From contig JAEXPL010000115.1 in the NCBI GenBank assembly GCA_023446865.1, positions 3,711 through 67,710 on the forward strand: 64,000 bases of DNA, given 5' to 3'. The notes beneath the pieces were generated by a model. That model made no database searches. It was not told where the DNA came from and was given only the letters and a program-made list of their open reading frames with translations. The first letter of the stretch is position 1. The number at the start of each line of letters is the position of its first letter. The DNA is from Verrucomicrobiota bacterium (GTDB taxonomy: Bacteria; Verrucomicrobiota; Verrucomicrobiia; Opitutales; Opitutaceae). Below, in pieces: positions 24,433-32,866 of this stretch. Both the position numbers and the translations under genes were made by a program.

Positions 24433-25548
24433 ATGGCACTCCGAGCACCTCGCACCCCGCAGCCCTCCGCTGCCAGCACCCCAAAACCTTCCGCCGCGAC
24501 TGGCGCCTCGCTGCCGGCTCAGGTGGAGCCGCCCGTAACCCCGCCTCCGCCGGCTATTCCACAGCCCGCGCCGGCGACCCCTCCACGTCCCACCCCAACC
24601 GCCCGAGAGCCCGCCAAGGGCTCAGAAGCCGACTTGGTTGCGCATTTGCGGGCGGAAGGGCCGAAGGCCATCGCCACGGCTTTGGGAGTCACTGCCGATG
24701 CCCCACAGGTGGGCGAGTATCTCGAATGCGCGGTCGCCTACGTCTCGAATCGCAACGGCCAGCAGTACGCGAACATCCTGAAGGCGACCCCAGGCAGCGT
24801 TGTGCAGGCCGTCGCGAAACTGGCGGCGTTGCGACTCAAGTTGATCGAGGACCAGGGACTCGCGTTCCTGACGACCCGCTCGATCAAGGACCAAGCGACC
24901 GGGGAATACATCATTGTGGCTGTCGGCACTCCCGGGATCCGTGGCATGGAAAATGTACTGAAGGACGAGGGCATCCGTTACACGGTCAACAGCAACGCGG
25001 TCCGTCGGCAGGATCATTTCAAGGTGGTGCAGGGCACCGTCGGCAATCGCACGGTGGAGTTCACTCCGAACACCCAGCCGGATTTCACCAAGCCCAACGA
25101 CGTCATCGCGTCCTACGCGGTCCTCACGAGTGAATCACAGCAGGAGATCGTCGTCACGAAGACGCTGCGCGAGCCGACGGTGGCGTTGGCCGAGTGCGTG
25201 CAGATCGCGAAGGCCCGCGCCGAGCAGGCGGGGGCGAAGTTCGATGAGACGGCCGCGAAGCAGCAGTTCAAGGCCCTGGTGGATGAGCGCGCGAAGGGAC
25301 GGAAGGGCGCGAAGCTGCCACTTGAGGAGGTCGGCATCGAGATCATCAACCCCGGCTACAGCGGAGTGGTGAAAGCTGCCGAGTACCGGTCGTTGCGCGA
25401 AGCGTTGCGCATCGCTTCGCGCACCTGGTCGAAGAACGAGACCCTCTCCGAGCTCATCACCAGCGGCGACGAGTCGCGTGCGACCACGCCACGCCGCCCC
25501 GTCGCTGTGACCGAGGGGGAGGATGAGGAGGAGGGCCAGCGGGTATAA
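24433..25548 (+). CDS. RecT-like single-strand annealing protein (putative)
   Basis: 371 aa. After a Pro/Ala-rich disordered N-terminus (1-60), residues about 97-300 resemble the RecT/Redbeta-type annealing fold: ILKATPGSVVQAVAKLAALRL (near 115), a DHFKVVQGT strand (194-202), VEFTPN, and DVIASYAVL (223-231), then a helical segment. Such proteins anneal complementary ssDNA in recombination and could restore incoming plasmid DNA. The tail is EGEDEEEGQRV. It heads the operon after the origin and lies on the same plasmid as two SSBs, its usual partners. The assignment rests on pattern recognition and needs a profile search; it might be another DNA-binding fold. Confidence 0.6.
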   Translation: MALRAPRTPQPSAASTPKPSAATGASLPAQVEPPVTPPPPAIPQPAPATPPRPTPTAREPAKGSEADLVAHLRAEGPKAIATALGVTADAPQVGEYLECAVAYVSNRNGQQYANILKATPGSVVQAVAKLAALRLKLIEDQGLAFLTTRSIKDQATGEYIIVAVGTPGIRGMENVLKDEGIRYTVNSNAVRRQDHFKVVQGTVGNRTVEFTPNTQPDFTKPNDVIASYAVLTSESQQEIVVTKTLREPTVALAECVQIAKARAEQAGAKFDETAAKQQFKALVDERAKGRKGAKLPLEEVGIEIINPGYSGVVKAAEYRSLREALRIASRTWSKNETLSELITSGDESRATTPRRPVAVTEGEDEEEGQRV

Positions 25549-25556
25549 TTTCCACA

Positions 25557-26219
25557 ATGACACCAACCCCCGAGAACCCCAGTCAGCAACACGGGTTGCG
25601 AACCAGTAGTGTGGTCGAGGCGATCCATGATCTCCTCGCCTCCCCGGATTTGAACCTCGACAGTCTCGACCCTGCCACTGTTCGAGCCGTCGAACGAGTA
25701 CGTCTTCTGGTCGGTGAACCGGTCGGGCAGGGGATTGGGGTGACGGGCAAGACGCCGCGCACCGCCGCCGCTGTTCTCCGCGGCTATCGTTTCACAACGG
25801 AAACCGGCACTCGTGAGTACGTCCCCGCCGAGGACTGTGCAGCGCTTGAAACTGAGCTCATCGCCACCCAGGTCCGTGCAATGGAATTGGCGGCGGAGCG
25901 CGACAGAATGCATGGGAAGATCGGCAAGCTCGACCTCCTCCGGATTTCCGCGCAACGCGAGTTAGCTGAAATCCGTGCGGGTATATCCAACAATGCGAGC
26001 GGCGATCAAGAGTTGGAGACGCTGCGGGGCGAGTTGCGCAAGCTGATCGCCTTCTCCGAACGGAACCCCTTCTGCGCCTTGGCTCACTACGTCGAGAATG
26101 CCCCAGGGCTTCAGGCGGTGGCCGCGAAGGCAGCTCCCTTCAAACTGCCGGATACGCTGGCGCGGCAGGAGGGTGAGGACGGCGAAGAGTCGGCCGAGAC
26201 TGAAGGGCAGCGGGTGTGA
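25557..26219 (+). CDS. Hypothetical tagged protein, 220 aa
   Basis: Unrecognised. Residues 95-160 are helical and heptad-like (LETELIATQVRAMELAAERDRM, LDLLRISAQRELAEI), consistent with a coiled coil. The acidic C-terminus EESAETEGQRV ends with the same GQRV as the RecT-like protein upstream. It starts 8 bases after that gene and its stop overlaps a GTG of the next frame. Confidence 0.7.
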   Translation: MTPTPENPSQQHGLRTSSVVEAIHDLLASPDLNLDSLDPATVRAVERVRLLVGEPVGQGIGVTGKTPRTAAAVLRGYRFTTETGTREYVPAEDCAALETELIATQVRAMELAAERDRMHGKIGKLDLLRISAQRELAEIRAGISNNASGDQELETLRGELRKLIAFSERNPFCALAHYVENAPGLQAVAAKAAPFKLPDTLARQEGEDGEESAETEGQRV

Positions 26220-26245
26220 AAACCCGAATTCGTGAGGACGCCTAC

Positions 26246-27310
26246 ATGCCTACAGAATCATCGCGCCCAGCCTACTACCTCATCGGGACACCGGACGGTG
26301 ATCAGATTATCCCCGCGCGGAGCGCCGTGGAGGCGGCGGACTTCATGTGGCAGCAAGTGGAAGGGCAGATGTGGGGACCAGGTGTCGGGAATTTGCAGGA
26401 TGGACCGAGCGAATACGACAGGCCCTACCGACGGAGCGACATACAGGTGGTTCTTGCCACCGCCGAGAATGTGAGGGGGTGGGCACGGTTCCTGCCGGTC
26501 GAAGTACCCGAGTCCCCCCGGCTTATGCTCACCGCGGAGAACAGAGCGCTTGAACAACACGCGTTCCAGACTCCGGTTCAGGTGGATATGAATCTCGAAT
26601 ACATCCTCCTCACCGGACAGGATTTCGAGGGCGATAACCGTGAGATCCGGTTCCGCGGGGCGGATGCGCTCCGCAAGGTACGGGTTTACGGCAGCGAGCT
26701 GGCGGCTGGTCCTGATGGCTGGCGGGGCATGACAGCGACTGCGTGGGATCAGCGGGGCCAGCCGCACGACATTACCGCGATGGTTTTTGGCCAGAAGCCC
26801 TCGCTCGATCTGGCTCAGCAACCCGCGGTCTCGACTCCGGACCGGCGAGCGTTTGATCCGGGCTGCCGCGATGGAATCGCGGTGGTCGGGCAAGATCGGC
26901 GGAGCTTCTCCGAGAGGGTTACAGAGCGCCGAAGTTTCCCCGAAATTATCGAGGCGGCCTCTCTGACGCTGTCGGGATCTCACCTCAACTTCCAGACCGA
27001 TGCCGACATATTTGAAGACCTTGTTCGGGAATCTCGTGAGTGTGCAGCGATCATCGCCCCGGGCAATTCCCCAACCGCCGCGGATTTCAGAGTAGCATTT
27101 GTCGATTACACCATCGGGAAGCTGAGCCGCGAGGAATTCGTCCGAAGGATTCAGAAGCATGAACCGATCTTGAAGCGTGAGCATCTTACCGCAGTGGAGA
27201 GTTCACGTGCGTGTCAGGCGCCGTCCCGAGGTGCAAGGCTACTAGTGGGCCAGGTACGGACTACCGAAGGAATCGACACTGATCCGGAATCGGATGGAAT
27301 CACCCCTTAA
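26246..27310 (+). CDS. Hypothetical tagged protein with the 18009-type domain, 354 aa
   Basis: Residues about 8-85 share the domain seen in the small protein at 18009-18371 (YYLIGTPDGDQ, MWQQVEGQMWGPG, PYRRSDI, NVRGWARF). The remaining 270 residues are not recognised. GAGGACGCCTAC before ATG 26246 is a good ribosome-binding site; a GTG at 26216, overlapping the previous stop, would add 10 residues. C-terminus DTDPESDGITP. Confidence 0.7.
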   Translation: MPTESSRPAYYLIGTPDGDQIIPARSAVEAADFMWQQVEGQMWGPGVGNLQDGPSEYDRPYRRSDIQVVLATAENVRGWARFLPVEVPESPRLMLTAENRALEQHAFQTPVQVDMNLEYILLTGQDFEGDNREIRFRGADALRKVRVYGSELAAGPDGWRGMTATAWDQRGQPHDITAMVFGQKPSLDLAQQPAVSTPDRRAFDPGCRDGIAVVGQDRRSFSERVTERRSFPEIIEAASLTLSGSHLNFQTDADIFEDLVRESRECAAIIAPGNSPTAADFRVAFVDYTIGKLSREEFVRRIQKHEPILKREHLTAVESSRACQAPSRGARLLVGQVRTTEGIDTDPESDGITP

Positions 27311-27316
27311 CTCAAC

Positions 27317-28207
27317 ATGGCCCAACCCTCAAAGAAGACCCGCCTTCCCGACCTCACCGACGGCAATATCGCGATTTATCGCGTGGTGCCGGCAGAGGTC
27401 GGCAAGAAACCGTACTACGAAATCTACGACGGGGCGCCCGGCGCCGACCCCGCCGCGAAAGTGCAGGTGAAAATCTTCCCCGACATCCTCGGGACGGAGC
27501 TGGACATCCGCGCCGTGCGGGACATCTACCGCGGCGAGTCCCCGCTGATCCGCGGCTACAGCGACCGCACGAAGAAGACCTTCCCGGCGTTTGTTTGCGC
27601 GCGCCGGCCGAAGCCGACGACCTTTGTCCGCGAGGAGGGCGGGGTTGGCGAGGGGTACACCTACGAGCTCGGCATCGCGTACCCGAAATACGCGAAGAAG
27701 GGCGAAGCCGGCGGGAACGCCGAACTCATCGGCTACCGTCTCTGGACGGGCCGGAACGAGCCGCTGGTGGATTTCTTCGCCACGGCCGGTTCCAAGAAGC
27801 AGGTCCGGCTCTCCGCCCGCGACTGTTTTTCGCTCTACGACGGGAACGTCCTCTCGCTCAACAACCACCAGGTGAAGATGCTCCGAATCGAAGAGAGCAT
27901 GTACGAGGGGAAGCCTGTCCGTTTGGCGCGCGTGTCCGCGACGGTGATCAATCGTCAGCGGGGCGAGGACGTCGAGGTGACTCCGGCTGAGAACGACGAA
28001 CTCACCCGGTTGCTTGGGGAGCGGGAGTCCCTCCAAAAGCAGGCCGACGAGCTTCGCGCCAAGGCCGGGTATCACAGCCCCCTCGAAGGCGAGAACCCGG
28101 TCCCCGCGAGCCTCACGCGCGCCATCGGCAAGCTCACCGTCAAGATCGAGCAACTCCGCAAGGAGGCGACCGCCGAGAGCGCGTCCGAGGACGGCGTCAA
28201 AGTCTAG
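27317..28207 (+). CDS. Hypothetical tagged protein, 296 aa
   Basis: Unrecognised. The N-terminal two thirds is mixed alpha/beta (IAIYRVVPAEVGKKPYYEIYDG, a FPAFVCARRPKP strand, VKMLRIEESMYEGKPVRLARV); residues 225-285 form a likely coiled coil (LTRLLGERESLQKQADELRAK, LTVKIEQLRKEAT). The end is ESASEDGVKV. It starts six bases after the previous stop. Confidence 0.72.
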   Translation: MAQPSKKTRLPDLTDGNIAIYRVVPAEVGKKPYYEIYDGAPGADPAAKVQVKIFPDILGTELDIRAVRDIYRGESPLIRGYSDRTKKTFPAFVCARRPKPTTFVREEGGVGEGYTYELGIAYPKYAKKGEAGGNAELIGYRLWTGRNEPLVDFFATAGSKKQVRLSARDCFSLYDGNVLSLNNHQVKMLRIEESMYEGKPVRLARVSATVINRQRGEDVEVTPAENDELTRLLGERESLQKQADELRAKAGYHSPLEGENPVPASLTRAIGKLTVKIEQLRKEATAESASEDGVKV

Positions 28208-28270
28208 TGCAGGGTGGCGCGTGTACCGCACCCATACTGAGCAATCACCATCGCAACGTAACACACAAGA

Positions 28271-28984
28271 ATGAATACTAACGACGCCGACGGCCGCACT
28301 CAAAACCCTTCACCGAAGACGGGCACTGGCATCACTGAATTGCGGAGGTTGATCGGGCAACTTGGGGTGCTCCAACGGCAAGCAGACGAAGGGAAGGTGT
28401 CCCCGCTGGGCGCCGGACGGTTGCGGGAGGGGTTGCTGTCGAAAGGATTGCGTATCCTGGCCGCAGAAGCCGGAATCGAACTCCGCGAGCCTCTACAGAT
28501 CAACGCGAACGGCGAATACGCGGTCATTGCCGAGATGACCGATCCTTCGCTGCGATCCATGGGGGCCAGTGGTCCCTATGGCGCAGCCTTCGCGGCGCTC
28601 CTGCGTCGATTCGACACTCGAACCGGGCAATTCGCAGTCAAGGGGCACGTTCTCCCGGAGAATGGCTGGTGTTGGATGAACCATTTCGAGGTCGAGCGTA
28701 TGCTGACCTCTTTGGCCCAAGAGGGGCTTGAATCGTTGTCGCTTCGGCCCATGACGCCCGCCGAGCTGCAAGCGATCAAGGTTCGAGGAACATCCCTGGT
28801 GTGCGTTGAACACCCCGAGTGGGGCACATGGGGTGTCATGGAGGACCGCGGCTCCTATTTTGAGATCCATGGCGATGCCGGCGGTCGGGTTCTCGACAAG
28901 GCGGAGGCGTTGGGCCACTGGGCGATTTCCCGGCCGGCAGTGATCCAGACCGACGAAGAGGAATCTGCCGGCGTCAAGGTTTAG
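28271..28984 (+). CDS. Hypothetical tagged protein, 237 aa
   Basis: Unrecognised. Helical N-terminal 70 residues, then an alpha/beta part with a tryptophan- and histidine-rich strand (VCVEHPEWGTWGVMEDRGSY). The tail is TDEEESAGVKV. The leader has CAACGTAACACACAAG before the ATG without a Shine-Dalgarno match, and the gap after the previous gene is 63 bases. Confidence 0.7.
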   Translation: MNTNDADGRTQNPSPKTGTGITELRRLIGQLGVLQRQADEGKVSPLGAGRLREGLLSKGLRILAAEAGIELREPLQINANGEYAVIAEMTDPSLRSMGASGPYGAAFAALLRRFDTRTGQFAVKGHVLPENGWCWMNHFEVERMLTSLAQEGLESLSLRPMTPAELQAIKVRGTSLVCVEHPEWGTWGVMEDRGSYFEIHGDAGGRVLDKAEALGHWAISRPAVIQTDEEESAGVKV

Positions 28985-29027
28985 GGAGCGGCACACCCAA
29001 GGGACCGCGGGTAGCGCAACCCATACA

Positions 29028-29639
29028 ATGAATACAAATTCCATTCTCTCTCATTTTGCCAACGAGTCGAGTGCGGCGACGGTGCTTCGCAGCGCGGTGG
29101 AGGAGCAGTTGGTGCGCGCCCGGGCGCTGGTTGGGGAGCTGGAGCAGATCCGCCGGCAGTTGCACGGCCGGCCCCCTCCGACGGAGGTGGCGGGCATCAG
29201 GTGGCTGGACGACATTCTCGGCGACAGCGACCGCGGCCTGGACCAGGCGGCCATGGACGGGATCATCGAGCAGGTGGTGCGGCAGTTGAATGAAGTCCAG
29301 TTCGCCGGCATGGTGATGCGGGCCACGCAGGAATGCAGCGGCGGTACCCGGTGTGTGGCCTGGGGACAGATCGAACGCGCGAAGGATGCCGCCGACCCGG
29401 TGGGACGGTACGTCGTGGTGTACGCGAACCACGCGGCGGTGGAGTTCACGCTCGGGAAAGTCACGCCGTTACGGATGGTCCGGGGGCAGGGCTCTGGAAC
29501 AATTTACGAGGCCACCAAGGGGGAGTTGGTGTTGGCTCCCTCGTCCGCCAGCACCTCGATTGAAGTCTTCGACAACGAAGAGGCCCTGAAGGACTGGATC
29601 ACGAGCAACGAGGACGACGGGGCGCACATGCGTCCGTGA
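29028..29639 (+). CDS. Hypothetical tagged protein, 203 aa
   Basis: Unrecognised. Starts with MNTNSI, like the MNTND of the gene before it. A helical N-terminal half (LVRARALVGELEQIRRQL) is followed by a beta-rich half (GRYVVVYANHAAVEFTLGKV, GELVLAPSS). The end is SNEDDGAHMRP, a variant of the shared tail. Last gene before the palindromic operator at 29651. Confidence 0.68.
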   Translation: MNTNSILSHFANESSAATVLRSAVEEQLVRARALVGELEQIRRQLHGRPPPTEVAGIRWLDDILGDSDRGLDQAAMDGIIEQVVRQLNEVQFAGMVMRATQECSGGTRCVAWGQIERAKDAADPVGRYVVVYANHAAVEFTLGKVTPLRMVRGQGSGTIYEATKGELVLAPSSASTSIEVFDNEEALKDWITSNEDDGAHMRP

Positions 29640-29650
29640 ACTCGCCCTGA

Positions 29651-29686
29651 GAAGAGTTTGACAAGTCAAACTCTTCGCGTGGTATT
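29651..29686 (+). promoter_or_regulatory. Perfect 12-bp-arm palindrome overlapping a promoter
   Basis: GAAGAGTTTGAC (29651-29662), AA, GTCAAACTCTTC (29665-29676): perfect arms. The TTGACA at 29658-29663 can serve as -35, with GGTATT at 29681-29686 as -10 after 17 bases; the ATG of the next gene is at 29693, leaving almost no leader. It is the most complete form of the TTGACAwGTC element. A terminator is unlikely because no T tract follows. Confidence 0.7.
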
Positions 29687-29692
29687 GCCCTC

Positions 29693-30037
29693 ATGTACCT
29701 CGGGCAATTCCACAATTCGCCGACCTACGGCGCGGAGGGTGATGTGCTTTTCATCACCGTCGTGGAGTTCTATGGGCTCGGGCCTTACACCTCTCCCATG
29801 AAGAAAACACCCACCAGCCAGTACGCCGGCCAGGTCTTGGAGCACTTCCATTTCGAGCCTATCGACCGCGGGACGTCCATCGAGACCACCCCCCTCAAGC
29901 AACATGAGCGCAGCGAGCGGGATCTCGCGAGCGAGGTTGCCACCCGCTACGGCATCAGCGAGGCCGCTGCGCGGCTCGCGCTTGCCGATGCCGTGGCGGA
30001 GGTCGTTTCCATCGCCCCGCCGGCGGGGCGGCGCTGA
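29693..30037 (+). CDS. Hypothetical protein, possibly a regulator, 114 aa
   Basis: Residues 70-105 (RDLASEVATRYGISEAAARLALADAVAEV) are compatible with a helix-turn-helix, and the gene sits directly after a strong palindrome, so an autoregulated DNA-binding protein is possible. The N-terminal half (LFITVVEFYGLGPYT) looks like beta strands. No shared tail. No family recognised. Confidence 0.65.
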   Translation: MYLGQFHNSPTYGAEGDVLFITVVEFYGLGPYTSPMKKTPTSQYAGQVLEHFHFEPIDRGTSIETTPLKQHERSERDLASEVATRYGISEAAARLALADAVAEVVSIAPPAGRR

Positions 30038-30048
30038 ACAGCCCGCCC

Positions 30049-30570
30049 ATGATCGCGTCAACGTTCCGTCACCGCGAGCGGATCTTCAATGTCCACATCG
30101 AGGAGCGCGAGGGTTCCAACATCGGGATCTTCGCCCGGCGTGAGGGCGGCGACGAGCTCGCGAACGGCATCGAGTGGCGGATCGCCAATCCTGCGGGCCA
30201 TAGCCTGGAGGAAGTCGCCAGGACAGCCGCCGGCCGCGAATTCGTCGCGGCGGCGGAGGACGCGGTCCGGCGTGATCTCTGGAGCAGGTTCTCGGGCACT
30301 CGGGAAGCGACGGGCGCTCCGAGACGGAAGCATGGGTTTCTCTGGCACACCATCCGTGGCTGCGGGAGGCTCCCGTCAGGTGGTGAACATCCCGGTACGG
30401 CGTTTCTGTGCCTGCTCACCGTGATGGGAGGAATTGCCGGGGCTCGCGGGGGGTGGAAGGGGGCGCTGATGGGCGCAGGTGTCATGCTCGCCGTGTTCGG
30501 CCCCATCTACCTCTCCGGAGCCTACAGCCGCTCGCGTTGCGAGGGTGAAGGCACCGATCAAGCCCGCTGA
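30049..30570 (+). CDS. Hypothetical membrane protein, 173 aa
   Basis: Soluble N-terminal 100 residues followed by two membrane helices (TAFLCLLTVMGGIAGAR and ALMGAGVMLAVFGPIYLSG, about 118-160). Short cytoplasmic or periplasmic end. Starts 11 bases after the previous gene and probably shares its promoter. Function unknown. Confidence 0.68.
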   Translation: MIASTFRHRERIFNVHIEEREGSNIGIFARREGGDELANGIEWRIANPAGHSLEEVARTAAGREFVAAAEDAVRRDLWSRFSGTREATGAPRRKHGFLWHTIRGCGRLPSGGEHPGTAFLCLLTVMGGIAGARGGWKGALMGAGVMLAVFGPIYLSGAYSRSRCEGEGTDQAR

Positions 30571-30617
30571 TTGTCGTCGGGGCGACTGAGTCGCGCAAAC
30601 AACCCTGGAAAGACGCC

Positions 30618-30654
30618 TTGACAGACCGTTTTCAGTCGGGATAAAAACTGAATT
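30618..30654 (+). promoter_or_regulatory. ACTGAATT-class promoter of the ardC-like operon
   Basis: TTGACA (30618-30623), 17 bases, ATAAAA (30641-30646), ACTGAATT (30647-30654). TTCAGT (30631-30636) is an inverted copy of ACTGAA (30647-30652) flanking the -10. The ATG follows at 30673. Confidence 0.7.
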
Positions 30655-30672
30655 ATTAGCCCCTACACCCTC

Positions 30673-31716
30673 ATGAGCAAAGTCATCTACCAGATGGTCA
30701 CCGACCGGATCGTTGAAGCGCTGAAGAAGGGCCAAGTGCCCTGGCAGAAGCCCTGGCAGCGCTTGGCTGGCATACCGGTTCTCCCCTGCAATGTGGCGTC
30801 GAAGCGCGAATACAACGGCATCAACGCCATGCTCCTCTACATGGAGGCGGCCGAGAACCACTACGAGCTGCCGGTCTGGTTGACGCTCAAGCAGGCGAAC
30901 TCCCTGGGGGGCGGGGTCAAGGCGGGCTCCAGGTCGATGCCGGTCATCTTCTGGAAGCAGTGGACACCGCCATCGAGCGGCGAGTCCGCGGGCAAGAGCC
31001 GCGTCGAGGACGCCGATGCCATGGTCCGCGGCGAGTCCGGCGCGGGTGAGGTCGAAGAGCGCCAGGAGACGATCCCGATTCTCCGCTACTACGCCGTGTT
31101 CAACGCGGAGCAGACCTACGGCGTGAAGCCGGTCGAGGCGCTACAGCAGCGCATCGCCAAGCAGCTTCAGGAGCGCGGCTTCAATCCTGTCGAGGAGGCC
31201 GACAAGATCGTCAGCGCCGCCCGCGAGCACCTCGGGTGCAAGTTCATGGAGCGAGGCAACAAGGCCGCGTACATGCCGAAGGCCGACATGGTCATGATGC
31301 CCCACCGGGAAATGTTCAAGGAACCCGCGAATTTCTACCTCACCGTTTTCCATGAGTTCGTGCATGCGACCGGCCACAAAGACCGGCTGAAGCGGTCGGG
31401 ATTTGGCGGTTATTCGCTGACGAACAAAGACGAGTACGCCCGCGAGGAACTGGTCGCCGAGATCGGGGCCTGCTATCTCGCGAACAAGTGCGGCATTTTG
31501 AGGCCGGAGTTGTTCGAGAACTCGACGAGCTATCTCCAAGCGTGGATGCAACGGCTCAAGGAGGACCCGAAGCTGATCATCGCCGCGTCCAGCCAGGCGA
31601 TGCGCGCGGTGGAGTTCATCCTGCATGGGCGGCAGTACCGCGAGGATGTGGTCGCCAGCCAGGCGGAAGCGACGGCCGAACTCAAGGAGGAGTCGGAGGG
31701 TGTGAAGGTCGGATAA
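30673..31716 (+). CDS. ardC: ArdC-like antirestriction protein with zincin domain
   Basis: 347 aa. Residues 1-150 match the ArdC N-terminal ssDNA-binding domain (QMVTDRIVEALKKGQVPWQKPW, YNGINAMLL, TLKQANSLGG, FWKQW, YYAVFNAEQ). Residues 170-300 form the polyvalent zincin metallopeptidase domain with HEFVHATGH (H227, E228, H231) and downstream EELVAEIGACYL (E258/E259 or E263 as the third ligand). ArdC of IncW plasmid pSa and its relative in the RP4 primase TraC1 bind ssDNA and protect incoming DNA; the related TraC1 domain is known to be transported into recipients. A ~30-residue insert at 103-132 is unusual. Tail KEESEGVKVG. It heads an operon of tagged proteins. Confidence 0.92.
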   Translation: MSKVIYQMVTDRIVEALKKGQVPWQKPWQRLAGIPVLPCNVASKREYNGINAMLLYMEAAENHYELPVWLTLKQANSLGGGVKAGSRSMPVIFWKQWTPPSSGESAGKSRVEDADAMVRGESGAGEVEERQETIPILRYYAVFNAEQTYGVKPVEALQQRIAKQLQERGFNPVEEADKIVSAAREHLGCKFMERGNKAAYMPKADMVMMPHREMFKEPANFYLTVFHEFVHATGHKDRLKRSGFGGYSLTNKDEYAREELVAEIGACYLANKCGILRPELFENSTSYLQAWMQRLKEDPKLIIAASSQAMRAVEFILHGRQYREDVVASQAEATAELKEESEGVKVG

Positions 31717-31732
31717 TCCCGGTTTTGTCACC

Positions 31733-32575
31733 ATGGAACAAAGACTGCAACTGACGCCGCCGGCGCCGAAGTATTCTCTCAACGCCTCGCCGGGGTTGTG
31801 GCGTTGCGACGCCGCGATTGCCAGCGGGCCGGAAGGATGCCCCCGGGCGCGGGTGTACGACGGCAACGGCGCCGTCGTGTACGAATGCTGGCATGTCGGG
31901 TGCGACGACGGGTTGCCGGTCCAACGCCGCAACGAACGCACAATGGCGAACGTCCGTTTGCTGAGCGCCGCGCCAACCCTTGTGAGGCACGCCTACGCGG
32001 TCATGGTGCCCTATCTGAGGGAGATCCGCTCGACGGTACGCGAGGGGCGGACCGCGGAGCTGGCACTCAAGTTGCCAGCGATTCGGACGGCGCTGGATGA
32101 GGCGAAGGAAATGTTGGGGAGGATCGACCAACACTACTCGCCGTCCCCATGGCGAACGGAGGGGCAGGTCCGACAGGTCGGCTATCGCAACAAGCGGCAC
32201 ACGATCTCCGTCTTCGAGCGGAACGAAATCGTCGCCGTGTGCCCGCTGATTGAGGCCCCGGGACTGTCCCCGCAACAGCGCATTGCCCGCACCCGGGCGA
32301 ATGCCTGCATGGCCGCCGTGATACCAGAGGTTCACCAGCACATGGATACCGAGCTCTGGACCTCCCTGCATGCTCTGCGCTCGGCCCTCGAATTTGAGCG
32401 CAGCGGCTACCCCAGCGTCGAGAGCTACGTCGGTAGTGGCCGGCTTGACCAGGTGATCGCATCCGCGGATGCGCTTTTCGCCCGGGTGCAGGGCGTTGGC
32501 GTTGAGCAGCGGGAGCAGGTCCAAGATTTCCCCACCGAATCCGAAACCAACGAAACGGAGGCAACCAGACTATGA
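31733..32575 (+). CDS. Hypothetical tagged protein, 280 aa
   Basis: Unrecognised; helical middle (IRTALDEAKEMLGRIDQHY) and a Cys-containing start (RCDAAIASGPEGCPRARV, ECWHVGCDDG). C-terminus TESETNETEATRL, a looser version of the shared tail. The stop overlaps the next ATG. Confidence 0.7.
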   Translation: MEQRLQLTPPAPKYSLNASPGLWRCDAAIASGPEGCPRARVYDGNGAVVYECWHVGCDDGLPVQRRNERTMANVRLLSAAPTLVRHAYAVMVPYLREIRSTVREGRTAELALKLPAIRTALDEAKEMLGRIDQHYSPSPWRTEGQVRQVGYRNKRHTISVFERNEIVAVCPLIEAPGLSPQQRIARTRANACMAAVIPEVHQHMDTELWTSLHALRSALEFERSGYPSVESYVGSGRLDQVIASADALFARVQGVGVEQREQVQDFPTESETNETEATRL

Positions 32576-32862
32576 GTGCGACGACCAAGACCTTCTATGG
32601 CCCCAACGGGATCCGACTCGAACTGGATGCGAGTGAGATCGTCCCGGACAACCCCGGCGAAGGGACGCCGGCGATGGTGTACTGCGGGCGGTATAGCGCG
32701 ACCTACGGTTGTGCGATGGACACCGGCGAGCTCACGGACGGTGGCGACACCTACGATCTCTCCCAGCATCAGTTGAACTACCTTTCCGCGATGGAGGACC
32801 GCGTGAACGAGTTCCTTGAGCAGCCGGCGGAAACCGAAGGGGAGGGCGGCCAGCGGCCGTGA
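32572..32862 (+). CDS. Hypothetical tagged protein, 96 aa
   Basis: Small acidic protein starting in an ATGA overlap with the previous gene. Beta-rich first half (AMVYCGRYSATYGCAMDTGEL) and a helical second half. C-terminus ETEGEGGQRP. No family recognised. Confidence 0.7.
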   Translation: MSATTKTFYGPNGIRLELDASEIVPDNPGEGTPAMVYCGRYSATYGCAMDTGELTDGGDTYDLSQHQLNYLSAMEDRVNEFLEQPAETEGEGGQRP

Positions 32863-32866
32863 AGTG

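Noticed and set aside
24285..24479. Reverse ORF across the origin/promoter
   Set aside because: Low-complexity translation, overlaps the promoter and start of the RecT-like gene.
28335..28342. Fifth ACTGAATT site
   Set aside because: It lies within the coding region of 28271-28984 with no TTGAC box 28-29 bases upstream, so is likely chance.
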